The notes under the pieces were generated by a model. It saw nothing but the letters and a program-made list of their open reading frames with translations. It did no database searches and had not been told where the DNA came from. The position numbers and the translations under genes are program-made. Shown here piece after piece: positions 36,474 through 45,479 of a stretch of 53,396 bases of DNA; the first letter of the stretch is position 1; each line of letters opens with the position of its first letter. This stretch comes from an uncultured Lachnospiraceae bacterium. GTDB taxonomy: Bacteria > Bacillota > Clostridia > Lachnospirales > Lachnospiraceae. The stretch is from the NCBI GenBank assembly GCA_946626215.1, contig CAMOUD010000002.1, positions 1 to 53,396 of the forward strand, in the 5' to 3' direction.

Positions 36474-37142
36474 TTATCTGGATCCTGTCATGGCCAGACG
36501 GCCGATCCTGGCAAGGCCGCTCCTGACGGCCGGGATGTTGATGATGATGAGGGTAATGACCGCTTCCGCAAGGATGAAGCCGTAGTTGTAAATGACGGGA
36601 TAGAGGACCGCCAGAGACCTGGGGAAGTTCTCGGGCATGTATTCCATCCAGTATAAATAGCCGGCCAGGGCATTGAAAAAGCCTCTGCCGATAATGCCGG
36701 CCAGATAGCCCATGGTCAGGCCGTTCTTCTTTCCGGAAAAGAAGCCGGAAAGGCCCAGGGCAGCGAAGGACAGAAGATAGTCGCAGCAGACCTGGAAGAG
36801 GGTCAGGAAATAGGGTTCCTGGAGGAACTGGAGCACGCCGTAGACAAAGCCGCAGAGGATGCCGGTGCCGGCCCCGTACCAGTTCCCGATCAGGACGATG
36901 AAGAGCATGGACATGAGGGTGACCGATCCTCCGAAGGGCATCTGAAAGAGCTTGATGTAGCTGGTCACCTGGGCCAGGGCAAGGGCCATGGCGCAGAAGA
37001 CCAGGGTCCTGGCAGTGAGCTTTGTGCCTCTCACCCTGGACGCGATGGCGCCGGCGGCGCAGAAGGCGGCCAGAGCCAGGATGAGAAAGAGGGCGTAGCC
37101 GGCCGTTGTCAGGCCGCCGTCAGCAGTAACGAAGTAAGACAT
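36474..37142 (-). CDS. thiT: ECF thiamine transporter S component ThiT
   Basis: Start MSYFVTADGG after gaggagg; TM protein with SYIKLFQMPFGGSVTLMSMLFIVLIGNWYGAGTGILCGFVYG; TPP riboswitch upstream. Confidence 0.92.
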   Translation of the reverse strand: MSYFVTADGGLTTAGYALFLILALAAFCAAGAIASRVRGTKLTARTLVFCAMALALAQVTSYIKLFQMPFGGSVTLMSMLFIVLIGNWYGAGTGILCGFVYGVLQFLQEPYFLTLFQVCCDYLLSFAALGLSGFFSGKKNGLTMGYLAGIIGRGFFNALAGYLYWMEYMPENFPRSLAVLYPVIYNYGFILAEAVITLIIINIPAVRSGLARIGRLAMTGSR

Positions 37143-37214
37143 AAAAAACCTCCTCGCAAATGGTTCGCCAGGAGTGACAGCCAGACAAAAAGACCATGAC
37201 AGGACCTTTATCTG

Positions 37215-37300
37215 TTTGCTTGCCTTCGCCGGCATTATCCGGATCAGGTCTTAAGGGTCACCGGCGCGGGCCGGTTTCTCAGCAAATGCTCCCCTAGCGG
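37215..37300 (-). ncRNA. TPP riboswitch (THI element)
   Basis: Minus strand ggggagcatttgCTGAGAaacc...ggtgACCCTTaagaCCTGATCcGGATAATGCCGGCGaaggca. Confidence 0.96.
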
Positions 37301-37523
37301 TTTTTCAGTTCGCTATCTTTTGTACACCTTTTCTCCGTTTCTGTCAACTCCCCCTGCCAGTCCGTCATTTTTCCGGACACTTTCCGGGCCTTTAACATCT
37401 TTGGTATATCTTCCCTCCCTTCTATCCTGTATGATAGAAGCAGGAACCCGGTGCCGGGCGGGGAGGGAACCCGCTGACCTCCGGCGCTGTCATATCGTGA
37501 TTCTGTAAGGAGGAACAGTGATT

Positions 37524-38516
37524 ATGAAAAAGCACATGGGAAAAAAGACCGCCGTCATCCTCTCCTCTTTCCTCATCGGGGCCCAGATCCTGACAGGCTG
37601 CGGAGGAGCCGCTCCCGCAAAGGACACCGCTCCCGCCGAGGCCCCTGCCGCTGAGGAAGCCGCCCAGGAGGAAGTCCAGGAAGAAGCCCCTGCCCGCGTC
37701 GAAACGGCTCTGGAGCTCTATGACCTCTTCAGGGAGACCTATGAGGAGAACTATCACTACACCGGAGAAATGAACCTGAACATGACCGTCACCATGGATA
37801 TGTCCGGTCTTGCGGAGGAAGGAGAAGAGGCCGCCGCCGCGGGGACCGACTCGACCATGGAGATGAAGATCCCCGTCTCCCTGTCCTATGATATGGACAT
37901 ACTGGATAAGCTCGGGCACGGCGACATGACCATGAAAATGTCCCTGTTCGGCGAGTCCAACGAGATGGCAGCCGAGGTCTACGCAGACATGACCGGAGAT
38001 GAGCCCCTGGTCTACACCTGCCAGACATCCGAGAACGGCGAAGCGGTGGAATCTCCCCAGTGGACCGTCTCCAACTCCACCTCCGGCATCATGATGGCAG
38101 GCGATGAGGAGGCATCCAGGAAGATGATGGAAAGCGCCCAGCTGACCTATGAGGAAGGGACCGGCTATCTGGTCACGATCGACACCTCCACCTACATGGA
38201 CACCACCGGCAACGGAGAGGTGTTCGAGAGCCTGAGCGGAGTCGCCGGCATCGATCCCGAAGCACTGGAAGAATCCCTGCGCAACACCAGCGTAGTCTAT
38301 ACCTTTACCGATGATTACTGCCTGCAGTCCATCCGCATGGATTCCTTCTCCTACACCATGGATATGGACACCAGCCAGACCGGCGCTCCCACCAAGGTCC
38401 AGATGGACATGGACTTCTCCATGGATATGACCGGCTACGGCACTGTCACCGAAGACATGGTGAAGGTCCCGGATGAAGTCAAGGCCTCTGCCGTCAGTGA
38501 ATCGGAAGAAGACTGA
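37524..38516 (+). CDS. lipoprotein, Met-rich, unknown function
   Basis: Lipobox AQILTGCGG; ATG at 37524 after taaggagg; repeated M-D-M/M-x-M motifs. Confidence 0.75.
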   Translation: MKKHMGKKTAVILSSFLIGAQILTGCGGAAPAKDTAPAEAPAAEEAAQEEVQEEAPARVETALELYDLFRETYEENYHYTGEMNLNMTVTMDMSGLAEEGEEAAAAGTDSTMEMKIPVSLSYDMDILDKLGHGDMTMKMSLFGESNEMAAEVYADMTGDEPLVYTCQTSENGEAVESPQWTVSNSTSGIMMAGDEEASRKMMESAQLTYEEGTGYLVTIDTSTYMDTTGNGEVFESLSGVAGIDPEALEESLRNTSVVYTFTDDYCLQSIRMDSFSYTMDMDTSQTGAPTKVQMDMDFSMDMTGYGTVTEDMVKVPDEVKASAVSESEED

Positions 38517-38643
38517 GGAACCGGCCGTGACCGGAGATCCTCTTTTCCGGATCCGGACAGAGCCGTGAAAAGGCCGGCAGCCTCCCTGCCGCCGGCATAA
38601 GAAATCCTGAGATCATACTGAGACTATACTGAGATGATGAAGA

Positions 38644-38675
38644 AAGGCGGGACCCCGCGCGGGGCCCCGCCTTTA
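38644..38675. terminator. bidirectional terminator between convergent genes
   Basis: aaaggcgggaccccgcgcggggccccgccttt. Confidence 0.8.
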
Positions 38676-38727
38676 ATTGTATCTGTATCAGTCATTCCGG
38701 ACGGCGCCATGGCCGCCTGGTCATCCG

Positions 38728-40245
38728 TCAGCCTCTGTCCGCCTGGCTCTTCAGGATGACGTCGTGGCTTCCGCCCTCCACGATGGAGGTGGAGGAGACC
38801 AGGGTCAGGCGGGCCTTCTGCTGCAGCTCGGGGATGGAAAGGGCCCCGCAGTTGCACATGGTGGACCGGACCTTGTAAAGGGTCTGCTGGACGCCGTCTG
38901 CCAGAGCGCCCGCGTAGGGAACGTAGGAGTCGACGCCTTCCTCAAAGGCCATCTTCTTCTCGCCGCCCAGGTCGTAGCGCTGCCAGTTGCGAGCCCTGTT
39001 GGAACCCTCGCCCCAGTATTCCTTGACATAGTTGCCGTTGACATAGAGACGGTTGGTCGGGCTCTCGTCAAATCTGGCGAAATACCGGCCCAGCATCACA
39101 AAGTCCGCGCCCATGGCCAGGGCCAGAGTGATGTGGTAATCGTGGACGATGCCGCCGTCGGAGCAGATCGGGATATAGATGCCGGTCTCCTTAAAGTATT
39201 CGTCTCTGGCTTTGGAGACCTCGATGACGGCTGTGGCCTGGCCGCGGCCGATGCCCTTGGTCTCACGGGTGATGCAGATGGAGCCGCCGCCGATGCCGAT
39301 CTTGACGAAGTCCGCGCCGGCCTCTGCCAGGAAGCGGAAGCCTTCCGCGTCGACTACGTTGCCGGCGCCCACCTTGACAGAATTGCCGTAGTGCTCACGG
39401 ATCCAGCCCAGGGTCCTGGACTGCCATTCGGAGAAGCCTTCGGAGGAGTCGATGCAGAGCACGTCCGCGCCGGCTTCCACCAGGGCAGGCACTCTCTCGG
39501 CATAGTCCCGGGTATTGATGCCCGCGCCCACCACGTAGGATTTATGGGCGTCCAGGAGCTCGTCCTGGTTGGTCTTATGGGAATCATAGTCCTTGCGGAA
39601 GACGATGTACTGGAGATGGCCCCCATCGTCCACCAGGGGCAGGGTGTTGATCTTGTTGTCCCAGATGATGTCGTTGCAGTCATGCAGGCTGGTGTCCGCG
39701 GAGGCAGTGACCAGCTCGCTTAAGGGGGTCATGAACTCCGTGACGCACAGGTCGTTGGACATACGGGAGATCCGGTAGTCCCTGGAGGCAATGATGCCCA
39801 GGAGGATCCCGTGGGCCGTACCGTCGTCAGTCACGGCAACGGTGGAGTGGCCGGTCTTTTCCTTGAGGGCCAGGACATCGCCCAGGGTAGCCGTGGGAGG
39901 CAGGTTGGAATCAGAAGTCACGAAGCCCTTCTTGTAGGTCTTGACCCTGCGGACCATTTCCGCCTCGGACTCGATGGACTGGGAACCGAAAATAAAGGAT
40001 ACGCCGCCCTGTCTGGCCAGAGCGATCGCCAGACGGTCGCCGGACACGGACTGCATGATGGCGGAGACCATGGGGATATTCATGGTCAGAGGGCATTCTT
40101 CCTCACCCTTGCGGTATTTGACCAGGGGCGTTCTTAAGCTGACAGAAGCAGGAATACAATCAGATGAACAGTATCCGGGCACTAAGAGATATTCGCCAAA
40201 GGTGTGAGAAGGTTCCTGAAAGAAATATGCCATAGTCATCTCCAT
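38728..40245 (-). CDS. guaB: IMP dehydrogenase (divergent, Tritrichomonas-like class)
   Basis: CBS region; catalytic loop [78 protein letters not shown]. Confidence 0.92.
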   Translation of the reverse strand: MEMTMAYFFQEPSHTFGEYLLVPGYCSSDCIPASVSLRTPLVKYRKGEEECPLTMNIPMVSAIMQSVSGDRLAIALARQGGVSFIFGSQSIESEAEMVRRVKTYKKGFVTSDSNLPPTATLGDVLALKEKTGHSTVAVTDDGTAHGILLGIIASRDYRISRMSNDLCVTEFMTPLSELVTASADTSLHDCNDIIWDNKINTLPLVDDGGHLQYIVFRKDYDSHKTNQDELLDAHKSYVVGAGINTRDYAERVPALVEAGADVLCIDSSEGFSEWQSRTLGWIREHYGNSVKVGAGNVVDAEGFRFLAEAGADFVKIGIGGGSICITRETKGIGRGQATAVIEVSKARDEYFKETGIYIPICSDGGIVHDYHITLALAMGADFVMLGRYFARFDESPTNRLYVNGNYVKEYWGEGSNRARNWQRYDLGGEKKMAFEEGVDSYVPYAGALADGVQQTLYKVRSTMCNCGALSIPELQQKARLTLVSSTSIVEGGSHDVILKSQADRG

Positions 40246-40436
40246 TCCTGAGCGGCTTGTACGGCCCTGCCGCGCCGGTATGTCCCGGCCCGCTGCTTCG
40301 CTCCCCGCAGCGGACGTGAATCGCGTCTGTATCCGGCAGGAAGGGACGCCTGTCCCCGTCCTGAGATTTTCATAGCATCATAGCAGAGGTTTTCGGAAAG
40401 CGCAAGTAGAAAAAACCGGGTTTTGGCCCCCTTTCC

Positions 40437-40835
40437 TTATGCTGTTTTTTTCCAGCCCAGGTACCGGGTCCCCTGCCAGGTCAGGACCCCCTGGTCCTCT
40501 TCCTTTACGATCAGGGCTTCCGCCTCCGTCAGTTCCAGGGTCACGGCCCCATGGCCCCTGGTCATGAAGGTCACCATCCAGGTGAAGGAGACCTCCGGAA
40601 GCCGGATCCCGCCCTTTTCCTCCTCCCGGGAAGGCCTGGCCGTCCGTCCGGATCTCGACCTCTCCCGGACAAGGACAAAGGCCTCCTCCTCCAGGACCGG
40701 CTGCCGGTTGTTGGCCATCCATTCCCGGAGGGAGCTGACCAGGCCGATGATCAGGGCGGCCACAAGGAGGACGCCGATGATGAAAATGCCGGCCAGATAG
40801 GCATCGTTGAACATGGATATGACAGTACAGAACAT
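40437..40835 (-). CDS. DUF2500-like membrane-anchored protein
   Basis: N-terminal TM; C-terminal beta-rich region ending DQGVLTWQGTRYLGW. Confidence 0.6.
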   Translation of the reverse strand: MFCTVISMFNDAYLAGIFIIGVLLVAALIIGLVSSLREWMANNRQPVLEEEAFVLVRERSRSGRTARPSREEEKGGIRLPEVSFTWMVTFMTRGHGAVTLELTEAEALIVKEEDQGVLTWQGTRYLGWKKTA

Positions 40836-40967
40836 GCGGGCCTCTCCTTATCCTGAAAACCGGGTCCTTCCGCGGAGCGGCAGGGCACAAAAACCGGCTG
40901 TCCGCAGGGGGCCAGCCGGAGCTTTGTATGTTCGCACAGAGCCGCCCGGACCGGGCAGAAGACCTTT

Positions 40968-41483
40968 TCATTCCTCTCCTGCCTGGTCCGCGCCTGCTTC
41001 TCCGGGCTCCTGTTCCTTCCGCATGCCGGCGGACAGGTCCGGTGTGACTGTGATCTTATTCAGTTCCTCTTCCGTATACCGTTCCGGATACAGACGCTTG
41101 CAGAGGGCGTCCACGGCCTGGATATAGCCCTTGTAGCGCTTGAAGCCCCTCTTATCCAGGGCCCGGAACCGGTCCATCCATTCATCCAGGGTAGACCCGA
41201 TCAGGGTATGGCCCATCAGCTCCTTCTTCTCATGGAACCTGGCAAAGATGGAAGCCCCGTCCATGACCTCGCACCGGGTGATGACGCCGTCCTTATCACA
41301 GGTGATCAGGCACAGGTAGCTGCCGAAAAAGCCGCTCCTTCTCTGTCCCAGGCCCACATTTCCGTACTTGCGGATCCTGGCGACGGAGTTCCGGTAGTTC
41401 CGGATCTGGAAAAAGCCGCCGACCGCCTGCATGATGAAGAGGACAGCCAGCACAATAAAGATCCTGATGAGATTCGGGTTCAT
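40968..41483 (-). CDS. gutM: glucitol operon activator-like protein GutM
   Basis: Start MNPNLIRIFIVLAVLFIMQAVGGFFQIRNYRNSVARIRKYGNVGLGQRRSGFFGSYLCLITCDKDGVI; adjacent to glucitol PTS genes. Confidence 0.85.
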   Translation of the reverse strand: MNPNLIRIFIVLAVLFIMQAVGGFFQIRNYRNSVARIRKYGNVGLGQRRSGFFGSYLCLITCDKDGVITRCEVMDGASIFARFHEKKELMGHTLIGSTLDEWMDRFRALDKRGFKRYKGYIQAVDALCKRLYPERYTEEELNKITVTPDLSAGMRKEQEPGEAGADQAGEE

Positions 41484-41517
41484 ACTATTCTCCAAAAGCG
41501 ATTTCCGTGCGTGACAA

Positions 41518-41548
41518 TGCTGCCGGTGCCCATCGGGTACCGGCAGCA
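41518..41548. other. intercistronic hairpin between EIIA and gutM
   Basis: tgctgccggtgccc-atc-gggtaccggcagca; no good U-tract. Confidence 0.6.
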
Positions 41549-41562
41549 GCGTTTGTTTCTGA

Positions 41563-41931
41563 TCAGAAGATGGTGATGGAACCACCGACTTTGATATCTT
41601 CCGGAGCAGGCTTGGGACCATCCAGCATGATGCAGCCGGGGCGGTCAGGAGTGTCTTCTCCGCGGAAGACCAGCGTGCAGTGACCAAGCTCTCTCAGGGT
41701 AAGCTTGGCTTCCTCGCCGACTGCCGTGATGGTGTAGATATTGTCGCAGATGCTGACGATATCTCCCGCGGCAGGGTCTTCCAGGACCTCGCCCTTAGTA
41801 TGCAGCACACAGATCTCTGCCAGATCTTCAGGCGCGTCATCATTGAAAATTACAATGCAATCCATGCCCTCCATATCCAGGAATCCCATGGCGTCGACAC
41901 CAATTGCCGTAATCAAGACTTTGTACTTCAT
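41563..41931 (-). CDS. srlB: PTS glucitol/sorbitol-family EIIA
   Basis: EGMDCIVIFNDDAPEDLAEICVLHTKGEV...ITAVGEEAKLTLRELGHCTLVFRG. Confidence 0.88.
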   Translation of the reverse strand: MKYKVLITAIGVDAMGFLDMEGMDCIVIFNDDAPEDLAEICVLHTKGEVLEDPAAGDIVSICDNIYTITAVGEEAKLTLRELGHCTLVFRGEDTPDRPGCIMLDGPKPAPEDIKVGGSITIF

Positions 41932-42059
41932 TCCCTACCTCCGTTACAGTCAAAATACTTTTTTGCATATAGAAATATGCGTTTGAATCTGTCCTGCCCG
42001 GGGCCCGGAGGGCCCGGGCAGGGGTTTAATCTCTTAAGCCCGGAAATCCTTATTCAGGA

Positions 42060-43097
42060 TCATGCATAGAGGCCGATAGAGAATGCGTAAGCAATCAGAA
42101 CAGCCAGAGGGCCCGTGATCAGTCTGGAGTACAGAACCGCGGGAACGCCCAGCTCGATGGTACTGGACTCGGCTTCGCCAAGGGACAGACCAACGGGAAC
42201 GAAGTCAGCGCCGACCTGCGCGTCGATGGCGAACAGGGCGGGAAGCGCGAACTGAGGCGGGATGGTGCCGGCCGCGAACTGCGAGCCAAGCAGGGTACCG
42301 ACGATCTGTGCGATAACAGCGCCGGGGCCCAGAACGGGGCTCAGGAAAGGAATCGCGCAGACGACGGAGATGATCAGCATGCCGGGCAGAGTGGAGCAGA
42401 AGGGCGCGATGGTGTTGGCGATGACATTACCAAGACCGGACGCGGAAATGATGCCCAGGATGGTGGATGTGAACGCCATGAAAGGCAGGATGTTGCGGAT
42501 GACCATCTCGATGGATTCACGGCCTGCCGCGAAGAACTTGTTGACGACATGACCGACGCCGACGCCGATCCTGGTCACGATGTTGGCCTGCTTCTTGGGC
42601 TCCTCAGCGGGAGCTTCGCCGGCCATGGCCCTGCCTTCTGCCGCGATCTCTTCTTCAGCGGCAGCCGCTGCTGTGTCCGCTACGGCCTTCTGGGCCATGT
42701 CAGCGGCAAGAGCTTCTTCCGTTGCCGCGTCGGCAAAGGAGAAGGACTTCTCAGTAACTGCGGAAGCGTAGTTGGTCTCCTTGATGAAGGCTGCCAGAGG
42801 GCCGCTGGGGCCGCCGCCGAGCAGGTTGCAGGTCGCGATGCCCTTCTTGGGGTAAACGCCGCAGCGGGCAGTGCCGCCGCAGTCAACGACTGCTACCAGG
42901 ATCTCATCATCCGGGACTCTGTTCTTGAAACCATCGACTGCGGTGCAGCCGGTCATCTCTGCCAGCTTAGCCGCTACGGGGTGGATTCCGCCGCCGCCTG
43001 TGACGCAGAGAATCTTATTCTTCTTTTCATCGCCGCGGACGACAAGAGGGCCGCCCCAGCCGCCTGAACCGTGTTCAATCTTAACTGTCTTAAACAT
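42060..43097 (-). CDS. srlE: PTS glucitol/sorbitol-family EIIB(C2)
   Basis: MFKTVKIEHGSGGWGGPLVV; GIATCNLLGGGPSGPLAAFI; TM domain GESIEMVIRNILPFMAFTS-like. Confidence 0.92.
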   Translation of the reverse strand: MFKTVKIEHGSGGWGGPLVVRGDEKKNKILCVTGGGGIHPVAAKLAEMTGCTAVDGFKNRVPDDEILVAVVDCGGTARCGVYPKKGIATCNLLGGGPSGPLAAFIKETNYASAVTEKSFSFADAATEEALAADMAQKAVADTAAAAAEEEIAAEGRAMAGEAPAEEPKKQANIVTRIGVGVGHVVNKFFAAGRESIEMVIRNILPFMAFTSTILGIISASGLGNVIANTIAPFCSTLPGMLIISVVCAIPFLSPVLGPGAVIAQIVGTLLGSQFAAGTIPPQFALPALFAIDAQVGADFVPVGLSLGEAESSTIELGVPAVLYSRLITGPLAVLIAYAFSIGLYA

Positions 43098-43130
43098 ATC
43101 TAAAATCCTCCCTTAATTCTGAAATCCCGG

Positions 43131-43673
43131 TCATCTTGCTCTGTTCAGGGTCTTGTAGATGAACTCTGTCACGATACCGCGGATCAGGATCACGATAAGA
43201 CCGACGATGAAGTAGCGGACTGCCAGAGCGCCCAGAGAAAGACCGAGCTCCTGGATACCGGCCGCGATACCCATGTAAACGAACAGTTCACCTGCATTGG
43301 CATGAGGGAACAGGCCGGTTACGGGATGAACGAAGGAAACGGCTGCGTCGTAGAACGCGGGCTTGTACTCTTCCTTGCAGAAACGTCCGAAGGTGTAGCA
43401 CATAGGGTTGCCCAGGAAGAGGACTGCCAGGACAGGAAGGATCAGATAACGTCCGATCGGATTGCCTGTGATCTTGGAAGCGAAGTTGTAGACCTTCTCT
43501 TCACCGATGAGTTTGATGACGGCGTTGACGGCAGTCATCAGGCAGACGACCATAGGAATGATGCCTGTGACCCATCCCATGAATGTTTCGCCTCCGGCTG
43601 AGAATAATGACATGAAACCTTCAGCAATAGTTGTGATCAGCTGCATAACCCCTTGACTCCTTTCTTTTTTCAT
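43131..43673 (-). CDS. srlA: PTS glucitol/sorbitol-family EIIC
   Basis: GFMSLFSAGGETFMGWVTGIIPMVVCLMTAVNAVIKLIGEEKV; GNPMCYTFGRF. Confidence 0.92.
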   Translation of the reverse strand: MKKERSQGVMQLITTIAEGFMSLFSAGGETFMGWVTGIIPMVVCLMTAVNAVIKLIGEEKVYNFASKITGNPIGRYLILPVLAVLFLGNPMCYTFGRFCKEEYKPAFYDAAVSFVHPVTGLFPHANAGELFVYMGIAAGIQELGLSLGALAVRYFIVGLIVILIRGIVTEFIYKTLNRAR

Positions 43674-43884
43674 TTACCGCATTGCATCCTGGCCGGGCAG
43701 CTGTCCCCGGTGGATCCCCTGCGGTCATTCAGCACCCCTCCGGCAGCCGTCCTCCCTGAATGAATGAACCGCCTTCGGAGCGCAAGTGTCTTAAAAAGTA
43801 TTTTGACTATGAAGTTTTAGCGCCTGCGGATTCATTCCTGGCAGCAGACTTGCCGGTTCTTCCCTCTCCTCCTTTTTCAGATTT

Positions 43885-43917
43885 CAAATGTTACACATAT
43901 AATTAATGTAACATTTG
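43885..43917. promoter_or_regulatory. perfect palindromic operator upstream of the PTS operon
   Basis: CAAATGTTAC-N13-GTAACATTTG (10-bp perfect arms). Confidence 0.8.
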
Positions 43918-44194
43918 TTAATTACAATTATATTCTCCACAAATTAATTGTCAAGCACTCTTGTTAATTTAAACAATATTACCAGACACTTCCCTTCCCA
44001 GAACAAATGAAAACATGCAATTCGGCATATCCATCTGTTTTGCCGGAAGAATCCGGTTTTATTTGTTAATAGTATAACAATTCAGGCAGAAAATCTCTTG
44101 TCAGGAAGTAAAATATGAGGTTTTCTGCCTGATGCCTGTTCTGAATAGGGAGCGGTCATTTACAAATGTTCAGAACCTGCAGGCCCCGGGCTTC

Positions 44195-44893
44195 TTATTC
44201 CCAGATGCCTCTTTCCTTGGCAGCTTCAACAATAGCCTCTGCCATCTCACGGACACGCTCAGCAGGGGAAGGAGCGTTGAGGATGCCGGAAGTGGCGCCG
44301 GTGCCGTGGGCGCCCAGCTTGACGACGTTGTAGCAGTCGGCAGCAGTGCTGACGCCGGAGGCGATCATGACCAGGACCTCGGGATTGACTTCCTGGAGGG
44401 CCTTGACGGTCTCAGTGGTATAGGAATCGTCCGCCACCTGGCCGGTGCCGATCAGGTCGGTGGGCTCAGCCAGAACGATGTCCGCGTTCAGGCAGGCAAC
44501 CGCCTTGGCCTCGGTGGTGGAGTCGGCGCATACGATGGTGATCATGCCCAGCTCCCTGGCGCGCTTGATGCACTTGTAAAGGTCTGTCACGGTCTTGGGG
44601 TTCTCCGCGTGATTGAGGAAGACCGCTTCCGCGCCGGCTTCCGCCAGGGACTCGGGCAGGACATGGCCCATGCCGCGGCCGGGGGTCAGGGGATCCAGAG
44701 ACTGGGCGCAGACGATGACGTGACTGGTATTCTCCCTGATCATGCGGATGTCCGCGTAGGGGCATGTGAAGTAGATCTGCAGGCCGGTGTCGGCCGCCAC
44801 CTTGTCAGCTGCCAGAGCCAGCTCCAGGCTCTTCTTTCCATAGAGATAGGACTTGGGGTTTACGACCAGAAAAGGTGCTTTTGCCTTTGCCAT
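44195..44893 (-). CDS. triosephosphate isomerase family, short archaeal-like type
   Basis: VVNPKSYLYGK; FLNHAENP; LAEPTDLIGTG; IASGVSTAADC; 232 aa. Confidence 0.87.
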   Translation of the reverse strand: MAKAKAPFLVVNPKSYLYGKKSLELALAADKVAADTGLQIYFTCPYADIRMIRENTSHVIVCAQSLDPLTPGRGMGHVLPESLAEAGAEAVFLNHAENPKTVTDLYKCIKRARELGMITIVCADSTTEAKAVACLNADIVLAEPTDLIGTGQVADDSYTTETVKALQEVNPEVLVMIASGVSTAADCYNVVKLGAHGTGATSGILNAPSPAERVREMAEAIVEAAKERGIWE

Positions 44894-44907
44894 TTGTATT
44901 CTCCTCC

Positions 44908-45429
44908 TTATTCACCCATGATGATGATCTTGCACTTGCGGGTCCTCGGACGGGTCCTGTCAAAGTCTACGAAGTAGATGTAGCCGGTAGTGCCGACGCC
45001 GAGTTTGCCGTTATCGACATCAAAGACCTGGCTGGAGCCCAGGATGGTGGCCTTGAGGTGGGCGTCGCCGTTCCAGAGGGCTGTCCTGTCGCCGCCGGGC
45101 AGATAGGCCTCGGCATCCGGCCAGGAGGCAACGGCCGCGTAATGCTTTTCGCCGGGATAGGTATAGACGTCGGCGCTGGTCTGGTCCGGAATGATCTTGG
45201 CCAGGACCTTGTTCAGGTCGGCCTGGAGGAACTCATCCCCGTCCTCGTTGAAGTCATGCACGAACTCCTCGAAGAAAACGGAACAGGTGGTGTGGGGAGA
45301 GATCACGGTGCAGGTACCGTTCTGAATGCCGCTCTTTTCGATGGCTTCCCGGATCTGAGGCGTGATGTTGACATAGGTCGGAGTCTTGCCGTGGGACTGG
45401 ACCTGGATGGTTTCTTTGTAAACTGCCAT
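44908..45429 (-). CDS. YjbQ/UPF0047 family protein
   Basis: Start MAVYKETIQVQSHGKT; GTCTVISPHTTCSVFFEEF; PGGDRTALWNGDAHLKATILGSS. Confidence 0.9.
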   Translation of the reverse strand: MAVYKETIQVQSHGKTPTYVNITPQIREAIEKSGIQNGTCTVISPHTTCSVFFEEFVHDFNEDGDEFLQADLNKVLAKIIPDQTSADVYTYPGEKHYAAVASWPDAEAYLPGGDRTALWNGDAHLKATILGSSQVFDVDNGKLGVGTTGYIYFVDFDRTRPRTRKCKIIIMGE

Positions 45430-45479
45430 TTTAACCTTCTTTCTGCCGCTGGGGCTCTGCTGTCTGAGGCTGCCTGGAA

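Noticed and set aside
37143-37235. N-terminal extension of the thiT ORF
   Set aside because: It runs into the TPP riboswitch; the ATG at 37142 has the RBS and correct ThiT N-terminus.
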